Shown here: one piece after another, positions 9,236 through 18,360 of the stretch
Position numbering within the stretch: position 1 is the stretch's first letter
Layout of the letters: every line of letters begins with the position of its first letter
Assembly: GCA_963575745.1 (NCBI GenBank)
Contig: CAUYUJ010020170.1
Coordinates: forward strand, 507,513-571,512
DNA: 64,000 bases
Direction: 5' to 3'
DNA from: Prorocentrum cordatum
Lineage: Eukaryota; Sar; Dinophyceae; Prorocentrales; Prorocentraceae
Made by a program: the position numbers and the translations under genes
The notes under the pieces: generated by a model
The model's input: the letters and a program-made list of their open reading frames with translations, nothing else
Databases searched by the model: none
Told to the model about the DNA's origin: nothing

Positions 9236-12200
9236 GCCAGCTCGCAAGCCAATTCTTTCTGAATATTCGGACGATGATGATGAAGACGCTACCCCCTTGG
9301 GTGACTCTGGCATCGATTGGGTGGAAAGGATGAGGCTGGATGCTCAACTCGGGCCTGGTGACAATAGGTCGAGAGGAGGGCGTTTAGATTTCTTATGCCA
9401 ACAGTTGTACGCAGGGGTCGAGAAGGAGTTAGCTCCGCTGTTTGACTGCTCAGACGACGACAAGTATCATGGTCGCGGACGTCAGGTCACCTATCGCAAG
9501 ACCACGGCGGGAGGTGCTCTGGGCAGTCAGCAACCTGCAGGCACTACGCATTCTCGTGCAGTTCGGGCTCTACAGCATCGACTGGAAGACCTCGCGCACG
9601 TAGTGGCCAAGCATGGGTGCACTCCTTTGCCGCAGCATAACATGATATGGCAACCACTTATTGACTTCGTTGGTGGTCAGGGTCGACTGCGGCGATTTAC
9701 ATCGGCGCTTGGCGCCAATTTGGTTCAGGAGGTAGTCTACTACATCACGTGCTTCTTCGCGCAGCCGTCCATGTACCACGTGACCTTCCTCCGCACCCTC
9801 TGCGCCACCCTGTCCAATCTTGCTGCTGCTGAAGAGCGGCGGCTTGGCCAGGCACGAGGCCAAGGGTTTGTTAAATGGCTCAGGGATTGCCTGAGCAGCC
9901 GCTCCAAGCCTGTACATGGCTGGACGAAACCTAGAGGGTGGCAGTTGTCCCAGGTCCACACTCCCCTGGGTCCTTCGAGTCATGCGGACGATGTGGCCAA
10001 CGTTCAGCGTGAATTGTGGGAAGGCATATGGGACGGTGGGTCTTCGCCAGCCTCACTGGAAGAGCTGCAGCATGACCTGGCGCAGCTTCGTGATTTGGGT
10101 CCTCGGCTCCCACCCATGGGCATCCAGGAGCTACGCAAGGCCGCCAAAGCCTTTCCTGCCAGGACTGCTGTAGGTGCTGACTTATGGAGGCCCAAGCACT
10201 GGGCCCTGGTATCGAATGGGGCTTTATCGTTCTTGGGATATATGTTTCATTTATGCGAGGCATGGTCTTCCTGGCCTCGATATCTCCTGCATCTACATAT
10301 TGTGTTGCTTCGGAAACCTGCTGGGGGATATCGGCCTATCGCTCTGCTGTGTTCTTTGTATCGAGTTTGGGCCAAGGCTCGCATTGGACATGTACGAAGA
10401 TGGGCCAATGGGTTAGGACGACCATATATTGCGCTTGGCACGGGCAGGGCGACCACGGACGTTGCCGCACGCGTGCTGTTGCATGGTGAAGCTCACCCAC
10501 CGCAGAAGGAGGCGCAGTGGGATGACACTGTATGCTTACACGCCATCGTTGACATTGAGAAGTGTTTTGACAGGGTTCCCTGGGCCGTCACCACTCAGGC
10601 TGCCATCAAGCACGGTTTCCCAGGGGCCCTGGTGGCCCTAGCCTTACGCATGTACACGTACGAGCGACGACTAGCCTGGGATGGGGCTTTCTCGGAGCCT
10701 GTGTATGCGTCTCGGGGAGTACTTCCAGGATGTAGCATGGCTATGTTCATGTTACAGCTGGTTCTGTTATCGCCTGTTGATGCGTTGCATGGGAGCACGG
10801 AGCACATTGATCGCGCGCTGCACGTGTACGCAGACGACCTGGCGGCGCAGATCCAAGCTAAGGTAGACTGTATATTCAAGCACGCATGTTATGTGTTGGA
10901 AGGGTTGGTGGACGTACTCGGCTCCGTTGATTTGGCGCCCGCCAAGCGCAAGATGACCGTGACTTGCGCTCACCCCACTATTGCCCAACGAGTTTGTCGT
11001 GCTCTAGGCAAGTTTGGTTATAGATACGTGTCGGCCCTTGAAGTGCTGGGCATAGAGGTTACCTCAGGACGAGCATTGCGCTTTCAGGGGATTCGTGCAC
11101 GTGTGCGTAAGATGGGGGCTCGCTATCCCAGATTGCGTCGTGTTCGTAAGGCAGGGGCTCTCACGGGTAGGTTTGCCAAGGCTGCGGTGCCTGCGGCACT
11201 CAACTACGGTGTGGGAGTACACGGTGCCCCTCCTGCAGTTGTCCACTCCATGCGTAAGGCGATGCACAGTGCATGGTATGAACCAGGTCGTGCGGGTTCG
11301 TCGTGGATATCATCTTTCTTGCATGGCGGGGGTCCGCAGGACCCCCAGATCGCAGCCTGGGTGGACCCTATTTATCAGTGGTGTTTATTGTGTTGGGATA
11401 GATCACAGCACGCACTTCTTCAGCAGGCCTGGCGTCGCCAGGCCCCAGTCATTTACGCGTCCAAGCAACCATGGGGCTCAGTGTCGGGACCCGCGGGGGC
11501 CACGCTACTTGCCTTTCGTTCGCTCAAGTGGGTATCGTCCTCTGCTTTCGCCGTTCGAACTGATCAGGGGGATATTCTGGACCTTCGGGAAGCGTCTCCT
11601 CTTGCCGTACGAGACTTGGCTCGTGCTGCTGCTGTGCGACGATTGTGGTCGGATTGGGCCTCTCGGGCTGATCGTGATACCTCGTGCACTTTGGACCCCA
11701 AGAGCCCCGCTGGGTATTGGCTGGAGCCCATAGTGTCTCTCTTGGGTAAGGCTAGGCAGGACGAGAACCCCGAAAAGCCCTACCTACTATCGCACCAATC
11801 TGCAGGTACCCTGAGGGCCATGGTCACGGGAGGCTTATGGACACCAGCTAGACGATTTACGTGTGGATACGTTGATGCCGCTCAGTGCCCTTTGTGCCCC
11901 GAGGTTGCAGCTGACGCCTTTCACATCCCGTGGACGTGTACCTGCAATGAGGAGGGGCGCAACACTTTGTATGACGATCATGATAAGTCTGTGCTTCCTC
12001 ACCCGACCCCAACATCCTGGTTTTGGGCTCGTGGCCTACTGCCACGTACTGTATTTCCAGCCATTCCACAGAGGGATGATTCATGCACGTGGCATTCGTT
12101 GTACGGGGACTGTCAGGTAATTACTGGGCATGTGTTTTCTGACGGTGCTTGTCGCAAATATCACTACTGGCCAGAGGCCTCTCGGGCTGGATGGGGTTTC

Positions 12201-13907
12201 GTTCAAGTCGGGGACCATCGTATTATTGTGTGCGCTTATGGGGCCTTACCTGGCCCTGTGCAAACGTCCCCGAGGGCTGAGCTGTATGCGGTTGTTCAGA
12301 TTTTGAGAGTTGCTATGTTGCCGATCACCATTTACACTGATTACATGGACCTGCCTGAAGGCCCCTCTCGTGGGCCATCATGGGGGTGCTCTCCTAGGCG
12401 CCCAAACAGTGATCTGTGGTGTGAAATATGGCGCAGGATAGAGGATCTTGGAGGACTGAGTTCTGAGCTTCAGATTTTCCATGTCCCAGGGCATCAGAAG
12501 GGCATGTCTTTTGAGGCCCGTGGGAACCGTTGGGCTGATTTTGCGGCCACCCAGGGCCGTGATTTGCATGCGGTTTCAGATCCTGACGCCCTCTTTATGA
12601 AACGGCTGTATACGGCCACACGTAAGACTCTCACCTGGATGGCCCGCGCGCATACCAAGTATATGTCGGAAACGGTTGCCCCAGGCCAGGATCGTTTTGA
12701 GCAACGGCGGAAGGCACGTGCTTTGGCCGCCGCTCGTGCTGTTGCCCCGTCTGACCCTGGGCTCCTGCATGTGTTTTATCCGTGCGCCAATGGATGGCGT
12801 TGCGTCTCATGCTCCAAGACCTGTCGGTCCGACAAGCAGCGTAGGATATCCGCGTGTCGTCGCTGCCCCGCGAAGATATCTCTTTGCGCGAGGATCCTTC
12901 GCGCGGCGGGTGCTGACTCTAGTAGGGTCGGATCGCAGGAATGTGAGCTGAGCCTGTCCACCCCTGCTAGCACGTCCGTTTTGTCGGAGGGTGGTGGGGG
13001 GAGGCCGCGGACGGTGGGGAGGAGCACTCTTCAGCAGGACCGCGCCCGCATGGCCTCGCCACATCGCAGGAATGTCCGAGCCAGGCAGGGCGAAGTGGCT
13101 ATACCCACAGATTTGACAGAGGACCTTCTGGCATCAGGAGGCTATGCAGATTTAGATTCCATGATCGCTGAGGAAGCGGCGTTTCACGATGACTCAGGGA
13201 TGGGGGCTGAGTCGGGACCGTCGTTTACGTCGTGGGACTGGGGGACGCCTGATCACGAGGTTGATCGAGCCCAGGCTTCGCAGCCTCGAGCTCCCCTCGT
13301 GTCGCAAGGTGTGTCGACTTCCACCTCCTCCTCCTCCGCTGCTCCTCCTGCTGCGACTGCGAGTCCTGCTCCTGCTCGTGCTCGTGCTCGCTCCTCTTCC
13401 CCTGTCCTGCGAATCGTTCGCGCTCGTTTTTCTGCCCTTCCCCCTCTGGACAGAGGGAGAGGGGTGAACTTTGCCCCTGCGGGCGACGACGAAGTGCAAG
13501 ACGCAGTCCGAGCAGCGCAGGCGCGCCCCCCCCCTGCTGGTGGGGAACCCGCGCCGAAGTCTCGTCGTCTCGGGCCTCGTGGAGGCTCACGTCTCCCTAG
13601 CTCTAGTCCTCTCTCCCCCCTCCCTATCTCTGGGGACGTTGGCCCCAGGCAGGCTAGGGGGCATGAGGTGTTTGTGTCGCCAGGCAAAGTAGTCATTTGC
13701 CTCTCGTGTGGGGCTATCTCGACTGGGGGTGCGTCGGCATTACTAGATGCCTGCCCCCCACCTCCGTGTAGTAAGCGTGGTGCCTCTCACATCCACAGGT
13801 TCAACACGAACCGACACCCTTCGGACTTGCGGCGTCGTGAGAACATCCAAGGGCAGAGAAGGCTCCAGGTTTCTGATCCCGAGGTGCATTGGCTGCAACT
13901 CGGATGA
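9210..13907 (+). CDS. LINE reverse transcriptase with RNase H and zinc ribbons
   Basis: 1,565 residues. RT motif A is DIEKCFDRVP (10,551-10,580), motif B is GVLPGCSMAMF (about 10,716-10,748) and motif C is YADD (10,827-10,838, residue about 540). RNase H follows with HVFSDGAC (D at about 12,140), PRAELYAV (E), IYTDYMD (D) and NRWADFA (last D). Between EN and RT an acidic DDDDED patch is seen. After RNase H, about residues 1,185-1,225 contain CVSCSKTCRSDK followed by CRRC. The last 100 residues contain CLSCGAISTGG and further Cys, both zinc-ribbon-like and typical of dinoflagellate LINE C-termini as I know them. The ATG at 9,210 is the first in frame after a TAG at 9,198. Translation in vivo may instead come from frameshifting out of the upstream ORF. 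All catalytic residues that I can check are present. Confidence 0.9.
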   Translation: MGPRIWPGKPARKPILSEYSDDDDEDATPLGDSGIDWVERMRLDAQLGPGDNRSRGGRLDFLCQQLYAGVEKELAPLFDCSDDDKYHGRGRQVTYRKTTAGGALGSQQPAGTTHSRAVRALQHRLEDLAHVVAKHGCTPLPQHNMIWQPLIDFVGGQGRLRRFTSALGANLVQEVVYYITCFFAQPSMYHVTFLRTLCATLSNLAAAEERRLGQARGQGFVKWLRDCLSSRSKPVHGWTKPRGWQLSQVHTPLGPSSHADDVANVQRELWEGIWDGGSSPASLEELQHDLAQLRDLGPRLPPMGIQELRKAAKAFPARTAVGADLWRPKHWALVSNGALSFLGYMFHLCEAWSSWPRYLLHLHIVLLRKPAGGYRPIALLCSLYRVWAKARIGHVRRWANGLGRPYIALGTGRATTDVAARVLLHGEAHPPQKEAQWDDTVCLHAIVDIEKCFDRVPWAVTTQAAIKHGFPGALVALALRMYTYERRLAWDGAFSEPVYASRGVLPGCSMAMFMLQLVLLSPVDALHGSTEHIDRALHVYADDLAAQIQAKVDCIFKHACYVLEGLVDVLGSVDLAPAKRKMTVTCAHPTIAQRVCRALGKFGYRYVSALEVLGIEVTSGRALRFQGIRARVRKMGARYPRLRRVRKAGALTGRFAKAAVPAALNYGVGVHGAPPAVVHSMRKAMHSAWYEPGRAGSSWISSFLHGGGPQDPQIAAWVDPIYQWCLLCWDRSQHALLQQAWRRQAPVIYASKQPWGSVSGPAGATLLAFRSLKWVSSSAFAVRTDQGDILDLREASPLAVRDLARAAAVRRLWSDWASRADRDTSCTLDPKSPAGYWLEPIVSLLGKARQDENPEKPYLLSHQSAGTLRAMVTGGLWTPARRFTCGYVDAAQCPLCPEVAADAFHIPWTCTCNEEGRNTLYDDHDKSVLPHPTPTSWFWARGLLPRTVFPAIPQRDDSCTWHSLYGDCQVITGHVFSDGACRKYHYWPEASRAGWGFVQVGDHRIIVCAYGALPGPVQTSPRAELYAVVQILRVAMLPITIYTDYMDLPEGPSRGPSWGCSPRRPNSDLWCEIWRRIEDLGGLSSELQIFHVPGHQKGMSFEARGNRWADFAATQGRDLHAVSDPDALFMKRLYTATRKTLTWMARAHTKYMSETVAPGQDRFEQRRKARALAAARAVAPSDPGLLHVFYPCANGWRCVSCSKTCRSDKQRRISACRRCPAKISLCARILRAAGADSSRVGSQECELSLSTPASTSVLSEGGGGRPRTVGRSTLQQDRARMASPHRRNVRARQGEVAIPTDLTEDLLASGGYADLDSMIAEEAAFHDDSGMGAESGPSFTSWDWGTPDHEVDRAQASQPRAPLVSQGVSTSTSSSSAAPPAATASPAPARARARSSSPVLRIVRARFSALPPLDRGRGVNFAPAGDDEVQDAVRAAQARPPPAGGEPAPKSRRLGPRGGSRLPSSSPLSPLPISGDVGPRQARGHEVFVSPGKVVICLSCGAISTGGASALLDACPPPPCSKRGASHIHRFNTNRHPSDLRRRENIQGQRRLQVSDPEVHWLQLG

Positions 13908-13926
13908 TTAACTCGTTAATCGTTAT

Positions 13927-14392
13927 AAGAGCTTCTGCTCATCTGCGCTCCGACCCCCTCCCTGCCGTGATTCTTTGATGGGCGTGTGGGTGGGGGTCTC
14001 CACGAGCGCTGGGCCTGGGCCAACGGCTCGGGCCCGCTTTCGAGTGGCCGTTTGGCGCGCCGCGCGACGGATCCCTCTTCAGCCTGCGTCTCCTCCTCCT
14101 CCCCTTCATACTCCTCCTCCCTCCACCTCCTCCTCGTCCCGCCCCCCTCCGGATCCCGGATCCCCCTCTTTCTGCCCCTCGTCCTCCTGCGTCTCTTCCC
14201 TCCTTCTTTTCCTCCTCGCTCCTTCCCCTCCACAGCTTCCTCCTCTGGATGCCTGGGCCACGGGCGGGCGCGCGGGGCCCAGGGTCCATGTCGGCTGGCT
14301 CCCTCTGGCCGCCGCAGCTCTCCAGAGATCTCACAGGAGGCCTCTGGAGGGCCCCGGCGGAGGCCTCCCGAGTCCCGAGGAGGGCCAGAAGT

Positions 14393-14393
<1 letters not shown>
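13927..14393. other. Spacer after the LINE, no gene seen
   Basis: GC-rich DNA with a CCT-rich patch at 14,090-14,240. Open frames on both strands are Ser/Pro or Arg/Gly-rich without motifs. Confidence 0.5.

Positions 14394-14458
<65 letters not shown>
14394..14458. repeat. (CGT)n microsatellite
   Basis: About 21 tandem GTC/CGT triplets, read as poly-Ser, poly-Val, poly-Arg, poly-Asp or poly-Thr depending on frame and strand. Confidence 0.95.
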
Positions 14459-14459
<1 letters not shown>

Positions 14460-14587
14460 GGGGCGGGTTGCGCGAATTTGCGTGCGCTCGGCCGCCCGCC
14501 GCCCGACGCCCGACATCGGTTGGTGGGCGCTTCGCGAGTTCCCCGCCCTGCCCTTCTCCGCCCACGCCCTCGGCTCCCACCCCAGAA

Positions 14588-14822
14588 TCGGGGAAGCGCG
14601 AGACTCGAGTACGCTGGAATTCGGAATTGCTGGCGCGGTTTTGACGAGCGCGTCCTGGATTGTGACGGTCCAGTGTTCGTGGGATGTTTGCAGCGGGAGC
14701 TCGCGTCAGATTTCAGATTGGGTCTCGTCACTTTCATGATGGTCCTGCCAGCCCAACCCGAGTCCCTGGAACCCGAGTCTTATGTCTCCCCGACAGAATC
14801 GCGCGAACAGCTACAAACAAAC
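14588..14822. repeat. Dispersed repeat, copy 1 (pair with 27.68 kb)
   Basis: From GGGGAAGCGCGAGACTCGAG to about 14,822 the sequence parallels 27,678-27,905 in the same orientation. Shared landmarks are GCGGGAGC, TCAGATTGGGTCTCGTC and CCAACCCGAG. The length (about 230 bp) and dispersed occurrence suggest a SINE-like or MITE-like element. Confidence 0.7.
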
Positions 14823-15197
14823 ATCAAATGAGCGACGCAGAGGAACGGGGTCGTCTTCACCGACGTTGGCGCGGAAGCTGTCCGCGCAAGATGGCGCGTA
14901 AGCCCCCTTCGTCTCAAACGCAGCGTGTCGCGCTGGCGGCCCGAGTGGGCCACCGCGTAAGGTCGCGATGTCATCTCGCGCGAGACCCGCTTCTTCTTGT
15001 CGCCCAAATCGTTGTCAGGAGCGGGCGGGCGGGGCCGAGGCACCTCCCGAGGAGGAGTCTGGGGGCGGCGCCGACTGCGGCGGCCCCGCCGCCGCCGGCG
15101 AGTGGCCGAGCCCGCTGCTCCGCCCGCTCGTGCGCGAGTGGCAGAGCGCGTGCCTGGGCCACGTGGTCGTGGAGGCGGTGCCCGACGAGGCAGGGTC

Positions 15198-15402
15198 CAT
15201 TTCGATCCGATCGATCCGATTCGGTATCGGCCGCAGCCAGCCCGATTCGATTCGATTCCGACTTTCGGGCGATCCGATGCGGCCCGATGCCCGCATGGCG
15301 TTGTTGTGGATCCCGGCGCAGTCGATCGGATTCGATTTCGATTCCGTGCCGATGCGACCCGATGTGATGCAGGTTCCGATCCGATCCGATTTTCCGATTT
15401 GA
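15198..15402. repeat. CGATTC/CGATCC simple repeat region
   Basis: Degenerate CGATTC and CGATCC hexamers, sometimes fused (CGATTCGATTCGATTCC at about 15,244), dominate this segment. The flanking stretches 14,823-15,197 and 15,403-16,030 are GC-rich with no recognisable gene. Confidence 0.7.
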
Positions 15403-16030
15403 TCTTGGTTGCTCTTGCTAGGGCGGCGCTGGCGGGGTGGTCGTCCTGCGCGCCTCCTTCTGTGGACCCCTCGCCCTTTGCCAACTCCACCGCCAGAAGT
15501 TCCCCCAATATCCAGGCTTTGCAACTTTTCAATGCCCAGCGTTTGCGCCCGGTTTCGGGCTCCAGGACCCTTCCAGATCGATACGGGTCGTCAGGTGCTG
15601 CAGAAAGACGAGGTCTGGGGCTATGGCCGCGATTTTTGCGATACTGTACTGTTCGCAGTGTCGAATCTCAGGGGATGTCCAAGCGGAGAAACAGCTGCAT
15701 TACGCATAAACTTTGGGAGCTCCGCGCGGATCTCTCGGATCGGCGCTGGGCCCCCCTGGCGGCGCTTGCCGCGCGCCAGGGAAGGGGGCCCGCCGACCCA
15801 AGAAGTCCGTGCGGACCTCCGAACGCTTCTGTCTATGCGTCTGTCCTTCCTCTGTCTGTTGCTCCGGAGTTCGGAGTCGGGCCCTGGGGCCTCGAGGAGG
15901 GGTGGACGTGGACATCTGCCCGTCCGCGTTGGCGGGCAGGCATCCGTAGCCATCGCTCCCCAGGTCCCAGGACACGGCCCTGCGGCAGTGGATATGCGGG
16001 CATCTCTCAACGACACCGCAACGGGTACTT

Positions 16031-16153
16031 ACTAACGGGTACTTTGCAATTTTGCAGAAAGTTGCCACTTTAGGGCCGCTTTCTGGCAATGCAGCGTTGC
16101 CCGCATCGGGAAGGGTTGGGTTCGCTGGGTCACTGGCCAAAGTACCCGTTAGT
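16031..16153. repeat. Short element with perfect 15-bp terminal inverted repeats
   Basis: ACTAACGGGTACTTT at 16,031-16,045 is the exact reverse complement of AAAGTACCCGTTAGT at 16,139-16,153. They enclose 93 bp containing further self-complementary pieces. No coding capacity. The shape is that of a MITE or fold-back element. Confidence 0.75.
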
Positions 16154-16339
16154 GGAGTCCCCGTTTGAGGGGCGCTGAATCTCTTGGCAGCACACCATTT
16201 TAAGGGCGGCCCGCGGAGGCCTCTGGGACTCTCGGCCGCGGGGGCGCCCCGGGCGCCAGGGCCGTTGGCGACGAGCTCGGGACGAAAAGGTGGCCCCCAG
16301 GGGGGGGGGAGCTCCGCGGAACAGCTGTCCAGGACCAGA

Positions 16340-16525
16340 TCCCCTCAGTCGGGGGAGAAAAAGATACGGATACGTGTTGTCCCCCTTCGTTTTCGGCTTT
16401 TCCTGGTCCTCCTGGGGAATCCTCGTTGTCACCGCTGGATTCGCCTCGAAATTCTGGTCAGAACGCACCCCAAGAGAGGTCCGGGGACAACACGTATCCG
16501 TATCTTTCCGCCCCCCAACCTCAGG
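16340..16525. repeat. Fold-back with perfect 24-bp inner arms
   Basis: The 24-bp segment 16,360-16,383 (contains GATACGGATACGTG) is the exact reverse complement of 16,484-16,507. The pairing extends imperfectly outward (CCTCAGTCGGGGG against CCCCCCAACCTCAGG). The roughly 100-bp interior has no gene. Confidence 0.8.
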
Positions 16526-16711
16526 ACGGACGGGCATGGCCAGAATCGGTGTAAGTGGGTGTGCAGTTGACGTGCTCTCACTGGTGGCAAGGACCCGTGG
16601 ACCCGATGGGGCCGCTGGGCCAGCTGACCGTGGAGGGTGGCTTCGTGAGGCTGGAGATCTGGAGGCCGCGCAGGCTCGGCGGGGGCTCGGCCAGGGTGGG
16701 CGGGGTGCGCC

Positions 16712-16905
16712 GATCGAGGGCCAACGCTCGGCGGGGATAGGCTCAGGTGGTCTGAGCTTCGAGGTTTTCAGGCGTTTTCGTTGGTTCTGGACGGTTTTGC
16801 GAAACCGCAGGATGCTCTCCAACAGCTGCGCCTCGCCGAGAGCGTTCCAGGGGTGCCCGAATTGTCCCGAACGGTCGCTGGTGGCGCGCGTTATGACCCG
16901 AAGGC
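16712..16905. repeat. Dispersed repeat, copy 1 (pair with 57.38 kb)
   Basis: This parallels 57,380-57,562 in the same orientation. Shared landmarks include GGCCA(A/G)C(G/A)(C/T)TCGGCGGGGAT, a TTTTC..GCG region, CAGCTGCGCC and GAGAGCGTTC. It ends near a TGACCCG box in both copies. Confidence 0.7.
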
Positions 16906-17199
16906 CTCTACGGGGGTGGGCTCAGAAAGGGGGATCGAGGACGCATCCCCCCCCCGTCGCCCATGCCTCGCCGGCAGGTGCTCGATAGCCCACCCCGCCC
17001 AGGAACTTGCGGATTTGCCACCGGGGGCATGTCGCCGACCTGTCGGCGAGGTACCCCCGCCGAGCCGCTCCCCGCCCGGGCCGCTCCCCCTCCCGGGATC
17101 GAGAGCCGAGGAGTTCTGCATGCTTTTGCACGTCTGGGCCCTCGTGGCCGCGGCTGGGCGCAGCTCGTCAGGCTGGCCGCGATGGGCCCCGTGTGGGGT

Positions 17200-17387
17200 C
17201 CTGGGATCGGGCGACGAAATCTATACATATCCACTGCTCCCTGACCATGCCCATCTTGAACCCAGGAGCTGTGTATGCGCCCTCCTGGCCAAGCCAGGAG
17301 GGCGTGGCGTATACACCGCTGCGGGGTTCAGGATGGGCCTGGCCAGGGAGCAGTGGATATGTATAGATTGCGTCGCCCTACCCCAGG
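17200..17387. repeat. 188-bp imperfect palindrome
   Basis: The two arms pair almost throughout: CCTGGG with CCCCAGG; GGGCGACG with CGTCGCCC; ATCTATACATATCCACTGC with GCAGTGGATATGTATAGAT; CTCCCTG with CAGGGAG; CATCTTGAACCC with GGGTTCAGGATG; CCTCCTGGC (17,281) with GCCAGGAGG (17,293). The loop is 3 nt. The overlapping open frames on both strands encode related peptides only because of this symmetry. Confidence 0.9.
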
Positions 17388-18125
17388 GCGTACAATTGTC
17401 AGCCCAGTGTGTTTGCCCCGTGAGCGCAGCCCGTGTCGCCCCTCACTGCACCGCCTGCGTCGTATTGAACAAGCACACGCTTCGCGCGTCGCGGTCCGGG
17501 TCGTAGTGATGGCTTTTCTCCAGAGAGGGGCGGCGCGAGGGCGCTCGGCCTCGAGGGCGCGAAGATTGTCGCGGGTCTCGCATCGCGAGGCGCTATGCGC
17601 GAAGTCGGGAGACCCCACTAGGGCGCAGCCTGGTCCACCCTCCCTGTGCCGCCTGCGTCGTATGGAAGCGCTTCGCTGGGCAAGCACAATCCTGGGCCGT
17701 CGTGGAGCCCGCTGTGGGGCCCTCCTGGACCGACGCTGACGCCAGCACCCTGTGCCGCACCGCCTCGGGCGGCGCTGTGCTCGTGGACGCGTCGGGCGCT
17801 CGGGCGCTCCGCGGCTCCTCGGCGACGCCGCAGCGGAGCGAGCCGCGGAGCCTGCCGCGCCGCCGCGGCCGCGAGGGCGGCCGGCCTCGCGCTCGCCCCC
17901 CCCCCCCCTCCCCCGTGTCGGCTCCCTCCCTCGGCCACGCGCAGGGGAGGGGGGGGGGGGGAGGGCGAGGGGGGAAGGCTTCTCAGAGGTGCCCCTCGCT
18001 TCTCAGAGGAGTCGCGGGCCTTCTTCGCGGCAATCCATGGGTGTGAGGCCGGCGCCTTCCAAGAAGCGGCCGCCTCCTCCGAAGAAGCCTTCCCCTCGCC
18101 CCCCACCCCTTGTGCGCGCCGCCGA
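17388..18125. other. GC-rich spacer, no gene seen
   Basis: Contains a short direct repeat (CCGCCTGCGTCGTAT near 17,451 and 17,649) and G/C homopolymer runs near 17,900-17,960. Open frames are Arg/Pro/Ala-rich without motifs. Confidence 0.5.
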
Positions 18126-18213
18126 CTCGGCGGGCGGGGCCGAGCGCGGGCGCTCTGCCCTGGCTCCGTGCCGGCGCTCGGGCCGACCCCTCTGAGGCCG
18201 ATCACCAGCTCCT
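18126..18213. repeat. Direct repeat left of minisatellite block A
   Basis: TCGGCGGGCGGGGCCGAG through CGACCCCTCTGAGGCCGATC is repeated, with about 15-20% divergence, at 19,888-19,969. The two copies flank block A in the same orientation. Confidence 0.7.
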
Positions 18214-18360
18214 TTTCTCGAGCAGTGGCGAAGCGCCCTGGTTTGCAGAGCCTCTTGTGTTTGTTGCGCGGAATGCTCTTAAATCATTTCTGGCTGAGGC
18301 CGTCTTGTTTTCCAAGAGTTCTGTCTTTCTTGTAAGGACATTCTTTGACTCGAAAGGGCG

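Larger units (their letters stand above)
7060..13926 (+). mobile_element. APE-type LINE retrotransposon with RNase H
   Basis: Three + strand ORFs in order: ORF1 (zinc finger and coiled coil), an endonuclease ORF, and an RT-RNase H-zinc ribbon ORF. EN, RT and RNase H all keep their main catalytic motifs, and the last ORF runs 1,565 codons without a stop, so the copy is young. No poly(A) or target-site duplication was identified, and both outer limits are approximate. The ORF1 stop and the next ATG are 28 bp apart. The endonuclease and RT ORFs overlap by 26 bp in different frames. The T-rich sequence TAACTCGTTAATCGTTATAA just after the last stop may be part of the 3' end. Confidence 0.85.
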
